A stretch of 64,000 nucleotides of DNA from Cedecea neteri (GTDB taxonomy: Bacteria > Pseudomonadota > Gammaproteobacteria > Enterobacterales > Enterobacteriaceae): assembly GCF_000758305.1 (NCBI RefSeq), contig NZ_CP009458.1:4526001-4590000 (forward strand). The letters are read 5' to 3'. The notes below the pieces were generated by a model, which saw only the letters and a program-made list of their open reading frames with translations, was not told the origin of the DNA and did not search any database. This document shows, one piece after another, positions 14,860-23,705 of the stretch (its first letter is position 1; each line of letters starts with the position of its first letter). The position numbers were made by a program, and so were the translations under genes.

Positions 14860-15924
14860 TTACGGCTTATTCAGAAACCGCACGGCCTTATCCGGGAAGT
14901 CAGTAAACAGCCCATCCACGCCTGCCTGGTTATACAGCACGTCGTACAGCTGATTCACATCGCTCACGTAGTCCGGCAGCGCGTCCGCCCTCACCGTGTA
15001 AGGATGCACGGTCAATTTGCTGGCGTGCGCTTCGGTCACCATGTCGGTGAGCTTCACGTTCCCTTTGGTTGACGCCTTCTCCACCAGCATATGGTAGTCC
15101 GGGCCAATGCCGTCGGCATACTGGGCAATCTGCTTCATCGCACCAGGCTTAAACATCCAGTCGTAGCTGTAGTTCACCCATTTGCCGTCCGGCTGTTTTT
15201 CCTGAGTCTCATTCCAGTCGGTATAGGCGATAAGCTGCACCAGGTTAAGGTTCATGCCCATCTTCGGCTCAAGCTCGTTTTTAATGCGCTTCAGTTCGGC
15301 GGCATCAAAACACTGAAGATAAACCTTATCCTGCTTGCTGGTGTAGCCATACTGCTTCAGCACCTCAAGGGTTTTCGCCGCAATATCCTTACCTTCCTGG
15401 TGGTGGAACCACGGCGCTTTTATCTCAGGGTAGATGCCAATATTTTTCCCGGTGGAATGGTTCAGCCCCTGAACAAACTCGATCTCTTCTTCAAAGGTGT
15501 ACACGCGGAAGTCGGATTTACCCATCGGGAAACGCCCCGGATAAGTCTGCACCTGCTTGCCGTTAACAATGTCGAAGCCCTCGGTGAACTTCAGGGACTT
15601 GATTTCCGCCAGCGTAAAGTCGATGGCGTAGTAACGCCCGTCTTTACGTGCCCTGTCCGGGAAGCGCTTCGCGACGTCGGTCACCCTGTCCAGATAGTGG
15701 TCATGCAACACCACCAGTCTGTCGTCTTTGGTCATCACCAGGTCTTGCTCAAGATAATCCGCGCCCTGAGCATAGGCCATCGCCTTCGCCGGCAGCGTGT
15801 GCTCGGGCAGGTAGCCGCTGGCGCCCCGGTGGGCAATCACGATTTTATCCGTCGTCTGGGCGAAGACGCTGCTGGTTGCCACCAGCACCACGCCCGCCAG
15901 TAAAGATTTTGCCATCAGTTTCAT
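14860..15924 (-). CDS. glpQ: periplasmic glycerophosphodiester phosphodiesterase GlpQ
   Basis: GlpQ hydrolyses glycerophosphodiesters (deacylated phospholipids) in the periplasm to sn-glycerol-3-phosphate and an alcohol. A cleavable signal peptide is clear: MKLMAK, a hydrophobic stretch, then SSVFA before Gln23. The mature protein begins the GDPD fold with His32-Arg33 (IAHRGASGYLPEHT), metal ligands in YLEQDLVMTKD, and the second catalytic His in VVLHDHYLDRVTD. Length is 354 residues (E. coli 358). It lies 10 bp downstream of glpT in one operon, so the released G3P is imported by its neighbour. Expected control by GlpR and CRP from the glpT promoter. Confidence 0.97.
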   Translation of the reverse strand: MKLMAKSLLAGVVLVATSSVFAQTTDKIVIAHRGASGYLPEHTLPAKAMAYAQGADYLEQDLVMTKDDRLVVLHDHYLDRVTDVAKRFPDRARKDGRYYAIDFTLAEIKSLKFTEGFDIVNGKQVQTYPGRFPMGKSDFRVYTFEEEIEFVQGLNHSTGKNIGIYPEIKAPWFHHQEGKDIAAKTLEVLKQYGYTSKQDKVYLQCFDAAELKRIKNELEPKMGMNLNLVQLIAYTDWNETQEKQPDGKWVNYSYDWMFKPGAMKQIAQYADGIGPDYHMLVEKASTKGNVKLTDMVTEAHASKLTVHPYTVRADALPDYVSDVNQLYDVLYNQAGVDGLFTDFPDKAVRFLNKP

Positions 15925-15934
15925 GGTGTTTTCC

Positions 15935-17287
15935 TTAGCCGTTTTTCAGCATTTTTTCATCGTGGTGTTTACGCTCACCAATCATCACCACAATCAGCAA
16001 CAGCACGGCCAAAATACTGCCGCCAATCATCACGATAAAGCCGCCGTCCCAGCCGAAGAAGTCCACGGTGTAGCCGACAATCGCGCTGGCCGCGACCGAG
16101 CCGCCCAGGTAGCCAAACAGGCCGGTAAAGCCCGCTGCCGTCCCTGCCGCTTTCTTAGGTGCAAGCTCAAGCGCATGCAGGCCAATCAGCATCACCGGGC
16201 CGTAAATCAGGAAGCCGATAACGATCATACAGGCCATATCCACGCCCGGATTGCCCGGCGGGTTGAGCCAGTAAACCACGGTGGCAATTGTCACCAGCAC
16301 CATGAAGAACACGCCTGTCGCGCCGCGGTTACCTTTGAACACCTTGTCCGACATCCAGCCACACAGCAGCGTGCCGGGAATACCCGCGTATTCATAAAGG
16401 AAGTAGGCCCACGAGGATTTATCCAACGCGAAGTGCTTCACTTCTTTCAGGTAAGTTGGCGACCAGTCCAGGATGCCGTAACGCAGCAAATAGACAAACA
16501 CGTTGGCAATGGCGATGTACCACAGCAGACGGTTAGGGAAGACGTACTTCATGAAGATCTGCTTAGCCGTCAGCTCTTCTTCCGCTTTCTCGCTGTAATC
16601 GTCCGGGTAGTCGTTTTTGTACTCTTCAATCGGCGGCAGGCCGCAGGATTGAGGCGTGTCGCGCATTAAACCGAAAGCGATAATCGCCACAATGATGGCG
16701 GCGAAAGCGGGCATGTACAGCGCCGCATGCCAGTCGTTAAACCACGCCATCCCCAGCAGGAACAGCAGCGGAGGAATACCGCCCCCGACGTTATGGGCGC
16801 AGTTCCAGACGGAAACAATGCCCCCACGCTCTTTCTGCGACCACCAGTGCACCATGGTGCGCCCGCACGGCGGCCATCCCATGCCCTGGAACCAGCCACA
16901 GGCAAACAGCAGCACAAACATGATTGCGATGCTGGACGTTGCCCACGGCACAAAGCCCATAAACAGCATCACGGCGGCGGCAAGAATCAGCCCGGCGGGT
17001 AGAAATACGCGCGGATTCGAGCGATCAGAGACCGAACCCATGATGAATTTCGAAAATCCGTAAGCGATCGAAATCCCGGAAAGTGCAAAACCGAGATCGC
17101 CTCGGGAGAAGCCCTGCTCCACCAGATACGGCATCGCAAGGGTAAAGTTTTTCCTCACCAGATAGTAAGCGGCATAACCAAAAAAGATGCCCATGAAGAT
17201 TTGCCAGCGCAGGCGGCGATAGGTCGGGTCTATCTGCTCCTTTGGCAAACGCGCCTGGTGCGCGGCAGGTCTAAAGATACTAAGCAT
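15935..17287 (-). CDS. glpT: glycerol-3-phosphate:phosphate antiporter GlpT
   Basis: GlpT exchanges external G3P for internal phosphate across the inner membrane; it also admits fosfomycin. It is a major-facilitator protein of 450 residues with 12 predicted membrane segments, substrate-site Arg45 in YYLVRKNF and the second binding Arg in LLRYGILDWSP. The MFS signature GSVSDRSNPR is present. The ATG at 17287 is chosen because GGAGG lies 7 bases upstream and the product starts MLSIF as in E. coli; an ATG at 17323 would add 12 unconserved residues. First gene of glpTQ, divergent from glpABC. Confidence 0.97.
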   Translation of the reverse strand: MLSIFRPAAHQARLPKEQIDPTYRRLRWQIFMGIFFGYAAYYLVRKNFTLAMPYLVEQGFSRGDLGFALSGISIAYGFSKFIMGSVSDRSNPRVFLPAGLILAAAVMLFMGFVPWATSSIAIMFVLLFACGWFQGMGWPPCGRTMVHWWSQKERGGIVSVWNCAHNVGGGIPPLLFLLGMAWFNDWHAALYMPAFAAIIVAIIAFGLMRDTPQSCGLPPIEEYKNDYPDDYSEKAEEELTAKQIFMKYVFPNRLLWYIAIANVFVYLLRYGILDWSPTYLKEVKHFALDKSSWAYFLYEYAGIPGTLLCGWMSDKVFKGNRGATGVFFMVLVTIATVVYWLNPPGNPGVDMACMIVIGFLIYGPVMLIGLHALELAPKKAAGTAAGFTGLFGYLGGSVAASAIVGYTVDFFGWDGGFIVMIGGSILAVLLLIVVMIGERKHHDEKMLKNG

Positions 17288-17337
17288 ACGAGCCTCCGTG
17301 GCCTGGATTTGCGGCGGGAGCAAACGGCTCCTGCCAA

Positions 17338-17357
17338 ATGTTCTTTTGCGAGCGCAT
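17338..17357. promoter_or_regulatory. candidate GlpR operator upstream of glpT
   Basis: The 20-bp segment beginning ATGTTC and ending GAGCGCAT has the size, the outer ATG/CAT symmetry and the left half-site of the GlpR operator. The right half is degenerate. It lies in the divergent glpT-glpA control region, where GlpR sites are expected. Other weaker half-sites occur at 17450-17485. Confidence 0.4.
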
Positions 17358-17382
17358 GGTAGTTATCTGTGCGCGTATTTAC

Positions 17383-17398
17383 TGTGAAACATCGCACA
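17383..17398. promoter_or_regulatory. candidate CRP site between glpT and glpA
   Basis: TGTGA-AACATC-GCACA matches the CRP consensus TGTGA-N6-TCACA with one mismatch, in the middle of the divergent control region. The glp operons are CRP-activated in E. coli, which supports the reading. Confidence 0.65.
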
Positions 17399-17548
17399 CA
17401 ATGTTACATTTTTATTACAAAAAGGCGAAATAGTGCATATTTCTATTAATAATTTTCGTTTATTGCTCGAATTTGCTCGCAATCAAACATTCCACACTTT
17501 CTTTATGGCTGAATAACGGTAATGAAAAAGGGGATAAAGGAGCGCCAT

Positions 17549-19159
17549 GTGAGCAGAGAAACGGACGTGATAATCATCGGCGGAGGAGCGACCGGGGCTG
17601 GCATAGCACGAGACTGCGCCCGCCGCGGGCTAAAAGTTCTGCTGCTTGAACGCCACGACATCGCGACGGGTGCCACCGGCCGCAATCACGGCCTGCTTCA
17701 CAGCGGCTCACGCTATGCGGTCACCGACGGGGAATCCGCCAAAGAGTGCATCGAAGAAAACCGCATTCTGCGGCGGATTGCCCGCCACTGTATCGAGCCC
17801 ACGGATGGCCTGTTTATCACCCTGCCGGAAGATGATCTGGCATTCCAAAGCGGGTTTATCGCCGCCTGTCGCCAGGCCGGTATTCCAGCAGAAGCGTTGG
17901 ATCCCAAAGAGGCATTACGGCTGGAGCCGTCAGCAAATCCATCTCTTCTCGGCGCGGTGCGCGTCCCGGATGGCACGGTCGATCCATTCCGCCTCACCGC
18001 CGCTAACATGCTTGATGCCAAAGAACACGGGGCAGAAGTGCTGACGGGTTGCGAAATCACCGGCCTGATTCGTGAAGGCTCCCGCGTTTGTGGCGTGCGC
18101 GTCTTCAACCATCTTACCCGCCAGGCAGGTGAATTCCGGGCGCCAATGGTGGTAAATGCCGCAGGGATCTGGGGGCAGCGCATCGCAGAATACGCCGATC
18201 TCAGCGTAAAAATGTTCCCGGCCAAAGGAGCATTACTGATCCTCGGCCACCGCATCAACAACATGGTCATCAACCGCTGCCGCAAACCGGCAGACGCCGA
18301 TATTCTGGTACCCGGCGATACCATCTCGCTCATCGGAACCACCTCGACACATATCGGCTACGACCAAATCGACAACATGTGCGTCACGCCGGATGAAGTG
18401 GACACGCTGATTCGTGAAGGGGAAAAACTGGCTCCGGTGCTTGGCCGAACGCGCATTCTTCGGGCCTACGCTGGCGTCCGGCCTCTGGTTGCCAGCGACA
18501 ACGATCCTACCGGGCGCAGCGTCAGCCGAGGAATTGTGCTGCTGGACCACGCGAAACGCGACGGCATGGATGGCTTCATCACCATTACCGGCGGGAAACT
18601 GATGACCTACCGCTTGATGGCGGAGTGGGCAACGGACCTGGTTTGCGAGCGTTTAGGGAACACCACGCCCTGCTCCACGGCTTCGGCGTCGCTGCCGGGC
18701 TCCGAGCAGACCGCGGAGCAAACGCTGGGGAAAGTTATCTCCTTACCGCCAACAATTCGCGGCTCCGCAGTCTGGCGGCACGGTGACCGCGCAACGCGGC
18801 TGCTCAATAACAGCCGACTCAGCAACAGCCTGGTGTGCGAATGCGAAGCCGTCACCACCGGCGAAGTGCGCTATGCCATTGATGCCCTTGGTGTAAAAAA
18901 CCTGGGAGATTTGCGCCGCAGAACGCGCGTCGGCATGGGCACCTGCCAGGGCGAGCTGTGCGCCTGCCGGGCAGCCGGTCTCCTGCAACGCTTCCAGCTC
19001 ACTACGCCTGCCCAATCGCTGGAGCAACTCTCTCACTTCCTCAACGAACGCTGGAAGGGCGTTCGGCCTGTCGCCTGGGGGAATACATTGCGAGAAAGCG
19101 AATTTACCGCCTGGGTTTACCAGGGATTGTGCGGCCTGGACAACGGAGAACAGGGATGA
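17549..19159 (+). CDS. glpA: anaerobic glycerol-3-phosphate dehydrogenase subunit A
   Basis: GlpA is the catalytic FAD subunit of the anaerobic G3P dehydrogenase, oxidising G3P to dihydroxyacetone phosphate and passing electrons to menaquinone through GlpB/GlpC. Near the N-terminus is the dinucleotide motif IIIGGGATGAG; a DAO domain follows, and the C-terminus carries a BFD-like [2Fe-2S] cysteine set (CECEAVTTGE and CQGELCACR). I chose the GTG at 17549 (536 residues, SRETDVIII) because AAAGGAG lies 6 bases before it. An in-frame ATG at 17522 lacks a Shine-Dalgarno but would give 545 residues, nearer E. coli's 542. glpB overlaps its stop as ATGA. Confidence 0.93.
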   Translation: MSRETDVIIIGGGATGAGIARDCARRGLKVLLLERHDIATGATGRNHGLLHSGSRYAVTDGESAKECIEENRILRRIARHCIEPTDGLFITLPEDDLAFQSGFIAACRQAGIPAEALDPKEALRLEPSANPSLLGAVRVPDGTVDPFRLTAANMLDAKEHGAEVLTGCEITGLIREGSRVCGVRVFNHLTRQAGEFRAPMVVNAAGIWGQRIAEYADLSVKMFPAKGALLILGHRINNMVINRCRKPADADILVPGDTISLIGTTSTHIGYDQIDNMCVTPDEVDTLIREGEKLAPVLGRTRILRAYAGVRPLVASDNDPTGRSVSRGIVLLDHAKRDGMDGFITITGGKLMTYRLMAEWATDLVCERLGNTTPCSTASASLPGSEQTAEQTLGKVISLPPTIRGSAVWRHGDRATRLLNNSRLSNSLVCECEAVTTGEVRYAIDALGVKNLGDLRRRTRVGMGTCQGELCACRAAGLLQRFQLTTPAQSLEQLSHFLNERWKGVRPVAWGNTLRESEFTAWVYQGLCGLDNGEQG

Positions 19160-20421
19160 AATTTGACACGATTATCATTGGCAGCGGCCTGGCCGGACTG
19201 ACAGCCGGCATAAAGCTGGCGGAGAGCGGCCAGCGCTGCGCCATCGTCAGCCGAGGGCAAAGCGCGCTGCATTTTTCTTCTGGTTCACTGGATTTGCTTT
19301 CGACGTTACCGGACGGCACTCCCGTTCACCAACCAGAGGCCGCACTGGAAAACCTGGCCGGGCAAGCGCCTCAGCATCCCTACAGCCTGATGGGCAAAGA
19401 AAACGTGCTGGCGCTTGCCGCAGAGAGTGAACAACTGCTGGCCAGGGCTGGCATTCCGCTGGTGGGGCATCACCGCCAGAATCACCTCAGAATCACGCCG
19501 CTGGGCAAGCAAAGAGCCAGCTGGCTCAGCCCGCCGGAAGTGCCGCAGGCGCCGTTGCCCTGGAAAAAAGTGACGGTGATTAATATTGCTGGCTTCCTGG
19601 ACTTTCAGGCGGAACTGGTGGCGGGCTCACTGTCTGCCACCGGTTGTAACGTGCACGTCGCCGAGCTTACCCTGCCCGTGCTTGATGTCTTGCGAAATAA
19701 CCCAAGCGAGTTTCGGGCCGTAAACATCGCCCGGGTACTGGATCTGCCGGAAAACCTCTCAACGCTGGTGGATGAACTCAGGCTGCTGCTGGGCAGCGGC
19801 GAGGCCATGATTCTGCCCGCCTGCCTGGACCTGGAAGCCCAAACGGTGATAGCCGTTGAGCAGGCTCTCGGTGTGCCGGTAAAACTCCTGCCAACCCTGC
19901 CGCCTTCGGTACTTGGGATGAGGCTACACAATGCGCTCCGCCGCCGTTTTCAGTCCCTGGGCGGGCTTATCATGCCCGGAGATACCGTGACCGGCGCTCA
20001 GCTTGAACAAGGCTGCATCCATGCCCTGTTCACCAAAAATCATCGTGAAGTGCCGCTGCGGACCCAGCATGTCATCCTGGCCAGCGGCAGCTTTTTCAGC
20101 GGCGGGCTGGAGGCTACCCGGCAACACGTCATCGAACCTATCTTCGGGCTGGACGTGAACATCCAGGCCGAGCGAGCCACCTGGAGTAAGACAGATTTCT
20201 TCACGCCGCAGCCCTGGCTGCAGTTTGGTCTCACCGTGAATAACCACTTCCAGCCGTCTCACCACGGGGAACACACTAAAAATCTCTACGCTATTGGCTC
20301 GGTGCTGGGAGGCTTTGATCCTATTCAGCAGGGATGCGGAGCCGGCGTGTCGATGCTCACGGCGCTCTGTGTGGCCAATCAAATCCTTGTTACAGCGGAG
20401 GCTTGCCATGAACCTGCTTGA
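19156..20421 (+). CDS. glpB: anaerobic glycerol-3-phosphate dehydrogenase subunit B
   Basis: GlpB is the second flavin-binding subunit of the anaerobic G3P dehydrogenase, linking GlpA to membrane-bound GlpC. The 421-residue protein (E. coli 419) opens with MKFDTIIIGSGLAGLTAG, a Rossmann dinucleotide motif at residues 9-14, and has a second flavoprotein segment near its end (LYAIGSVLGGFDPIQQGCGAG). The start is fixed by the ATGA overlap with the glpA stop; in-frame codons further upstream lie inside glpA. It overlaps glpC by 14 bp. Expected to be induced anaerobically by Fnr and by G3P, as in E. coli. Confidence 0.97.
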   Translation: MKFDTIIIGSGLAGLTAGIKLAESGQRCAIVSRGQSALHFSSGSLDLLSTLPDGTPVHQPEAALENLAGQAPQHPYSLMGKENVLALAAESEQLLARAGIPLVGHHRQNHLRITPLGKQRASWLSPPEVPQAPLPWKKVTVINIAGFLDFQAELVAGSLSATGCNVHVAELTLPVLDVLRNNPSEFRAVNIARVLDLPENLSTLVDELRLLLGSGEAMILPACLDLEAQTVIAVEQALGVPVKLLPTLPPSVLGMRLHNALRRRFQSLGGLIMPGDTVTGAQLEQGCIHALFTKNHREVPLRTQHVILASGSFFSGGLEATRQHVIEPIFGLDVNIQAERATWSKTDFFTPQPWLQFGLTVNNHFQPSHHGEHTKNLYAIGSVLGGFDPIQQGCGAGVSMLTALCVANQILVTAEACHEPA

Positions 20422-21610
20422 TGAAACCAGCTTTGAAAGCTGCATTAAATGCACGGTCTGCACCACGGCTTGCCCGGTCAGCCGCGTACGCCCGGAATAT
20501 CCAGGGCCAAAACAGGCCGGGCCCGACGGGGAAAGGCTGCGCCTGAAAGATCCCTCGCTTTATGACGACGCGCTAAAATACTGCACCAACTGCAAGCGCT
20601 GTGAAGTCTCCTGCCCGTCCGAAGTCAAAATTGGCGATATCATCCAGCGGGCGCGGGCCAAATATGGCGAACATAAACCTTCGCTGCGGGATGCGATTCT
20701 CAGCCATACGGATTTACTCGGTACGCTCTCCACGCCTTTCGCTCCGCTGATCAACGCTACTACCGGTATGAAGCCGGTACGCAAGCTGCTGGATAAAACC
20801 CTGAAAATTGATTCCCACCGCGAGTTGCCTAAATATTCCTTCGGTACCTTCCGCCAGTGGTATCGACGCCAGGCGGCGCACCAGGCCAGCTTCCCGCAAC
20901 AGGTTGCTTTCTTCCACGGCTGTTTCGTGAACTACAACCATCCGCAGCTCGGCAAAGACATGGTCAAAGTGCTTAACGCGATGGGCATCGGCGTCCAGTT
21001 GTTGCAAAGAGAAAAATGCTGTGGCGTGCCGCTTATCGCCAACGGCTTTATCGAAAAGGCAAAGAAACAGGCAAGGGTAAATGCCAGCTCGCTGGAAGAG
21101 GCCGTGATACAGCGCGGGCTGCCGGTCATTACGACTTCGTCAACCTGTACCTTCACGCTGCGCGATGAATATCCGCATATTCTTGGCATCGACACAGCTC
21201 CGGTTCGCGAACAGATTGAGCTCGCCACGCGTTATATCTGGAAACTGCTGGAAGAGGATGGCAGAACGCTACCGTTAAAAAACACGCCGCTGCGTATCGC
21301 TTACCATACGCCTTGCCATATGGAGAAAATGGGCTGGACGCTTTATTCCATTGAGCTGCTGCGCCGCATTCCCGGCGTGGAACTGGTGATGCTGGACTCC
21401 CAGTGCTGCGGCATTGCCGGCACCTATGGTTTTAAAAAGGAGAATTACCCAACGTCCCAGCGCATCGGCGCCCCGCTGTTTCAGCAAATTGAAGAGAGTG
21501 GCGTAGACCTGGTGGTAACGGACTGCGAAACCTGTAAATGGCAGATAGAAATGTCCACCAGTAAACGCTGCGAGCACCCGATCACGCTGCTGGCCCGGGC
21601 GCTCGCCTGA
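20408..21610 (+). CDS. glpC: anaerobic glycerol-3-phosphate dehydrogenase subunit C
   Basis: GlpC anchors the anaerobic G3P dehydrogenase to the membrane and passes electrons to menaquinone through iron-sulfur clusters. The 400-residue protein (E. coli 396) has two ferredoxin-type motifs, Cys12/15/18/22 (CIKCTVCTTACP) and CTNCKRCEVSCP near residue 60. Two CCG domains follow, each with a CCG signature (EKCCGVPL and SQCCGIAGTYG), as in heterodisulfide-reductase-like proteins. GGAGG stands 6 bases before the ATG at 20408. Last gene of glpABC. It ends only 3 bp from the convergent yfaY with no terminator between them. Confidence 0.97.
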   Translation: MNLLDETSFESCIKCTVCTTACPVSRVRPEYPGPKQAGPDGERLRLKDPSLYDDALKYCTNCKRCEVSCPSEVKIGDIIQRARAKYGEHKPSLRDAILSHTDLLGTLSTPFAPLINATTGMKPVRKLLDKTLKIDSHRELPKYSFGTFRQWYRRQAAHQASFPQQVAFFHGCFVNYNHPQLGKDMVKVLNAMGIGVQLLQREKCCGVPLIANGFIEKAKKQARVNASSLEEAVIQRGLPVITTSSTCTFTLRDEYPHILGIDTAPVREQIELATRYIWKLLEEDGRTLPLKNTPLRIAYHTPCHMEKMGWTLYSIELLRRIPGVELVMLDSQCCGIAGTYGFKKENYPTSQRIGAPLFQQIEESGVDLVVTDCETCKWQIEMSTSKRCEHPITLLARALA

Positions 21611-21613
21611 AGT

Positions 21614-22810
21614 TTAGAGGCTGCCCGACTCTAAGACATTAATCCAGCCGTGCTCACTTTCCAGCGGCTGGCCGTTGAACCAGCGGCGCAGCACATTAAG
21701 CGCCATCATGGCGCAGACTTCCTGGCGTATTGCCAGCGCGTGGCGGCTGGTTCCAAACTTCACGCCCAGTCCAAAAGTGCCGTCTGGCGTGGAGAGCGCA
21801 AAATTAATCTGCTGCCCTTCTTCGCCAGAAATCACCAGAGCCAGACTGCTCTGTTGGTTCAGTCGCAATGCTGCGCTGGACGCTAACGCCTCAGCCAATG
21901 TTTCAGTTGCCTGCGGTAAAACACGGCTCGCCCGAAGTGCGGCCTGCGCCCGGTTTAACTGTAGCGCCAGCAGGCCCCCGGTAAACTGTTCGCTAATCGC
22001 GATGGTGAGAGAACGCTCAGCAAGGCGACGTGCTATTTGTGCAGGAAGCCCTTCGGTACCCTCAAAAATCAGACTTTCCCCTGCTACACGGCGAACTTCC
22101 GGCCAGACGGCCTCCATCGCTTCACGCTGGCTGGCCGGGCCGGTCAGTTTAAGCTCAATGATGGGCATCGATGAGCGATAGCCCATCACCACCCCCTCAG
22201 GCAGCGCCAGCGGATCAAGAGATTGCGCCAGCTCGCTCTCGGAGCGCCCAAAGGTGGTTAAACGCAGGCATATTGGCGGCTCGGGAAGCGTAAAACGTTC
22301 ACGCAGCCGGGGCATGATTTGTTTGTCCACCATCGCCTTAAATTCTGACGGTACGCCGGGGGTGAAAAACATCAGGCAGCGGTTTAAGGTCAATGCAAAG
22401 CCGCAGGCGGTACCCACGGGATTGTCGATCATTTCACTGTTGGCCGGGATTTGCGCCTGCTTACGGTTGCTCGGTGCCATCACCCGCCCACGCTCGGCAA
22501 AAAACTGCTCCATATAGGTTAACCATTCCGCGTGCTCAACCAGCTCAACGCCCGCCGCCGTAGCCGCCGCCAGTGCACTTAAATCATCGCTGGTTGGCCC
22601 CAGGCCACCGTTAACAATCAGCACATCGGCTTCATGGCTTCGCTCTTTCAGCACGGCAACCAGGTCAGGCAGACTGTCGCCGACCGTATTGCGGCGTGAC
22701 ATGGGTAACCCCTGATTAAAGAAATAGTCGGCAAGCCAGGCAGCATTGGTATCGGTAATTTGCCCGTACAGCACTTCATCGCCAGTGGACAGCATTTCTA
22801 CTTTTAACAT
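21614..22810 (-). CDS. yfaY: CinA-like protein YfaY
   Basis: This protein belongs to the CinA/competence-damage family. The N-terminal half is a MoCF-type fold (MLSTGDEVLYGQITDTN, VNGGLGPTSDDLSALA, FFTPGVPSEF), which in some family members is an ADP-ribose pyrophosphatase. The C-terminal half resembles the PncC nicotinamide-mononucleotide deamidase domain but is degenerate: ISEQFTGGLLA replaces the usual AESxTGG motif. Function in enteric bacteria is not settled. Length is 398 residues (E. coli about 400). GGAG lies 6 bases before the ATG. It is convergent with glpC and followed upstream on the same strand by yfaZ. Confidence 0.93.
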   Translation of the reverse strand: MLKVEMLSTGDEVLYGQITDTNAAWLADYFFNQGLPMSRRNTVGDSLPDLVAVLKERSHEADVLIVNGGLGPTSDDLSALAAATAAGVELVEHAEWLTYMEQFFAERGRVMAPSNRKQAQIPANSEMIDNPVGTACGFALTLNRCLMFFTPGVPSEFKAMVDKQIMPRLRERFTLPEPPICLRLTTFGRSESELAQSLDPLALPEGVVMGYRSSMPIIELKLTGPASQREAMEAVWPEVRRVAGESLIFEGTEGLPAQIARRLAERSLTIAISEQFTGGLLALQLNRAQAALRASRVLPQATETLAEALASSAALRLNQQSSLALVISGEEGQQINFALSTPDGTFGLGVKFGTSRHALAIRQEVCAMMALNVLRRWFNGQPLESEHGWINVLESGSL

Positions 22811-22871
22811 CTTTTACTCCGCAGCAGGGGAACGCCCCACTATAGCGCAGGCACCAAAGAACGGCAGGCAT

Positions 22872-22896
22872 AAAAAACGCGGCTAAAAGCCGCGTT
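22872..22896 (-). terminator. yfaZ terminator
   Basis: Arms AACGCGGC (22876-22883) and GCCGCGTT (22889-22896). On the minus strand the stem runs into a six-T tract, 7 bases after the yfaZ stop. It separates yfaZ from yfaY. Confidence 0.85.
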
Positions 22897-22902
22897 GAGG
22901 GA

Positions 22903-23445
22903 TTAGAAGCTGGCGCTCACGCCCACATACGGGCCGTCGGCAACGGTGTCAGTACGATCGCCGTCTTTGCCGCCGAGGCTAATGTAGCGGTAGCCCACTT
23001 GCGCCGAGAACGGACGCATAAAGTTCCAACTTGCACCGGCGCTGGCCTCTTTATAGTCCTTCACGCCGCTGGACAGAGAGTCCGGGGAGTAGTAGTAATC
23101 GCCAAATACGGCAATATCAGGCGTGATTGGCCATCTCAGACCGCCACCTGCCGCAACCGCATAGCCTTCTTTACGATCTTTCGGATGCAGGTAAACGCCA
23201 CGACCGCCTACGGTTGCCATCATCGGCCCCAGAGGAATATTAAAACCGAGGCCAAGGCCTACGGCATCACCGTTGTCGTCGTTATGCGCATAGTTACCGG
23301 TTACCGCGATGCCGCTGCTTTCGGTGCCAAAACCCACGCCGAGATTAGTGTATTCCTTACCGACTTCAGCACTCACGCCAATTGCGCTGGCACCTGCAGA
23401 AACCAGCAGCAAACCCGCGCCGCCGGCTAAAAGTAATTTATTCAT
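22903..23445 (-). CDS. yfaZ: YfaZ family outer-membrane protein
   Basis: YfaZ is a small outer-membrane beta-barrel of unproven function. The 180-residue precursor has a signal peptide (MNKLLLAGGAGLLLVSAGASA, cleavage probably after residue 21). Its remainder is rich in Gly and aromatic residues in alternating short strands, typical of an eight-to-ten-strand barrel, and ends in Phe (GVSASF), the usual recognition residue for BAM assembly. AAGGA immediately precedes the ATG. It has its own terminator. In E. coli yfaZ is followed by nudI and the arn genes; here it is divergent from a catalase gene. Confidence 0.9.
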   Translation of the reverse strand: MNKLLLAGGAGLLLVSAGASAIGVSAEVGKEYTNLGVGFGTESSGIAVTGNYAHNDDNGDAVGLGLGFNIPLGPMMATVGGRGVYLHPKDRKEGYAVAAGGGLRWPITPDIAVFGDYYYSPDSLSSGVKDYKEASAGASWNFMRPFSAQVGYRYISLGGKDGDRTDTVADGPYVGVSASF

Positions 23446-23705
23446 TCCTTGGTTCCTGAAAAAGAAAAAGGGCTACCCTTAAAAATGCCATTGGATGGCG
23501 TGGCGCATTATCTTATTAACACGCTGGAAAATGCCAATATTTCCTTGATTGTAAGAAAATGAAAAGACACCTTTTTGTGTGACAAGATCAATGCAACCGG
23601 GTAGCGCCAAATGACACATTGAGCAGGTGAATAATAAGCACAGTAAAATAACGGATTTAAATAAACGCTTTTTTACTGTGAAACCTGGCTACCAAGGAGG
23701 CATTA
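23446..23705. promoter_or_regulatory. divergent yfaZ-katA control region
   Basis: 260 bp hold the two divergent promoters. A strong ribosome-binding site AAGGAGG (23694-23700) serves katA. A TAAAAT hexamer at 23644-23649 is a possible katA -10 element. I could not recognise an OxyR or RpoS signature with confidence. Confidence 0.35.
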
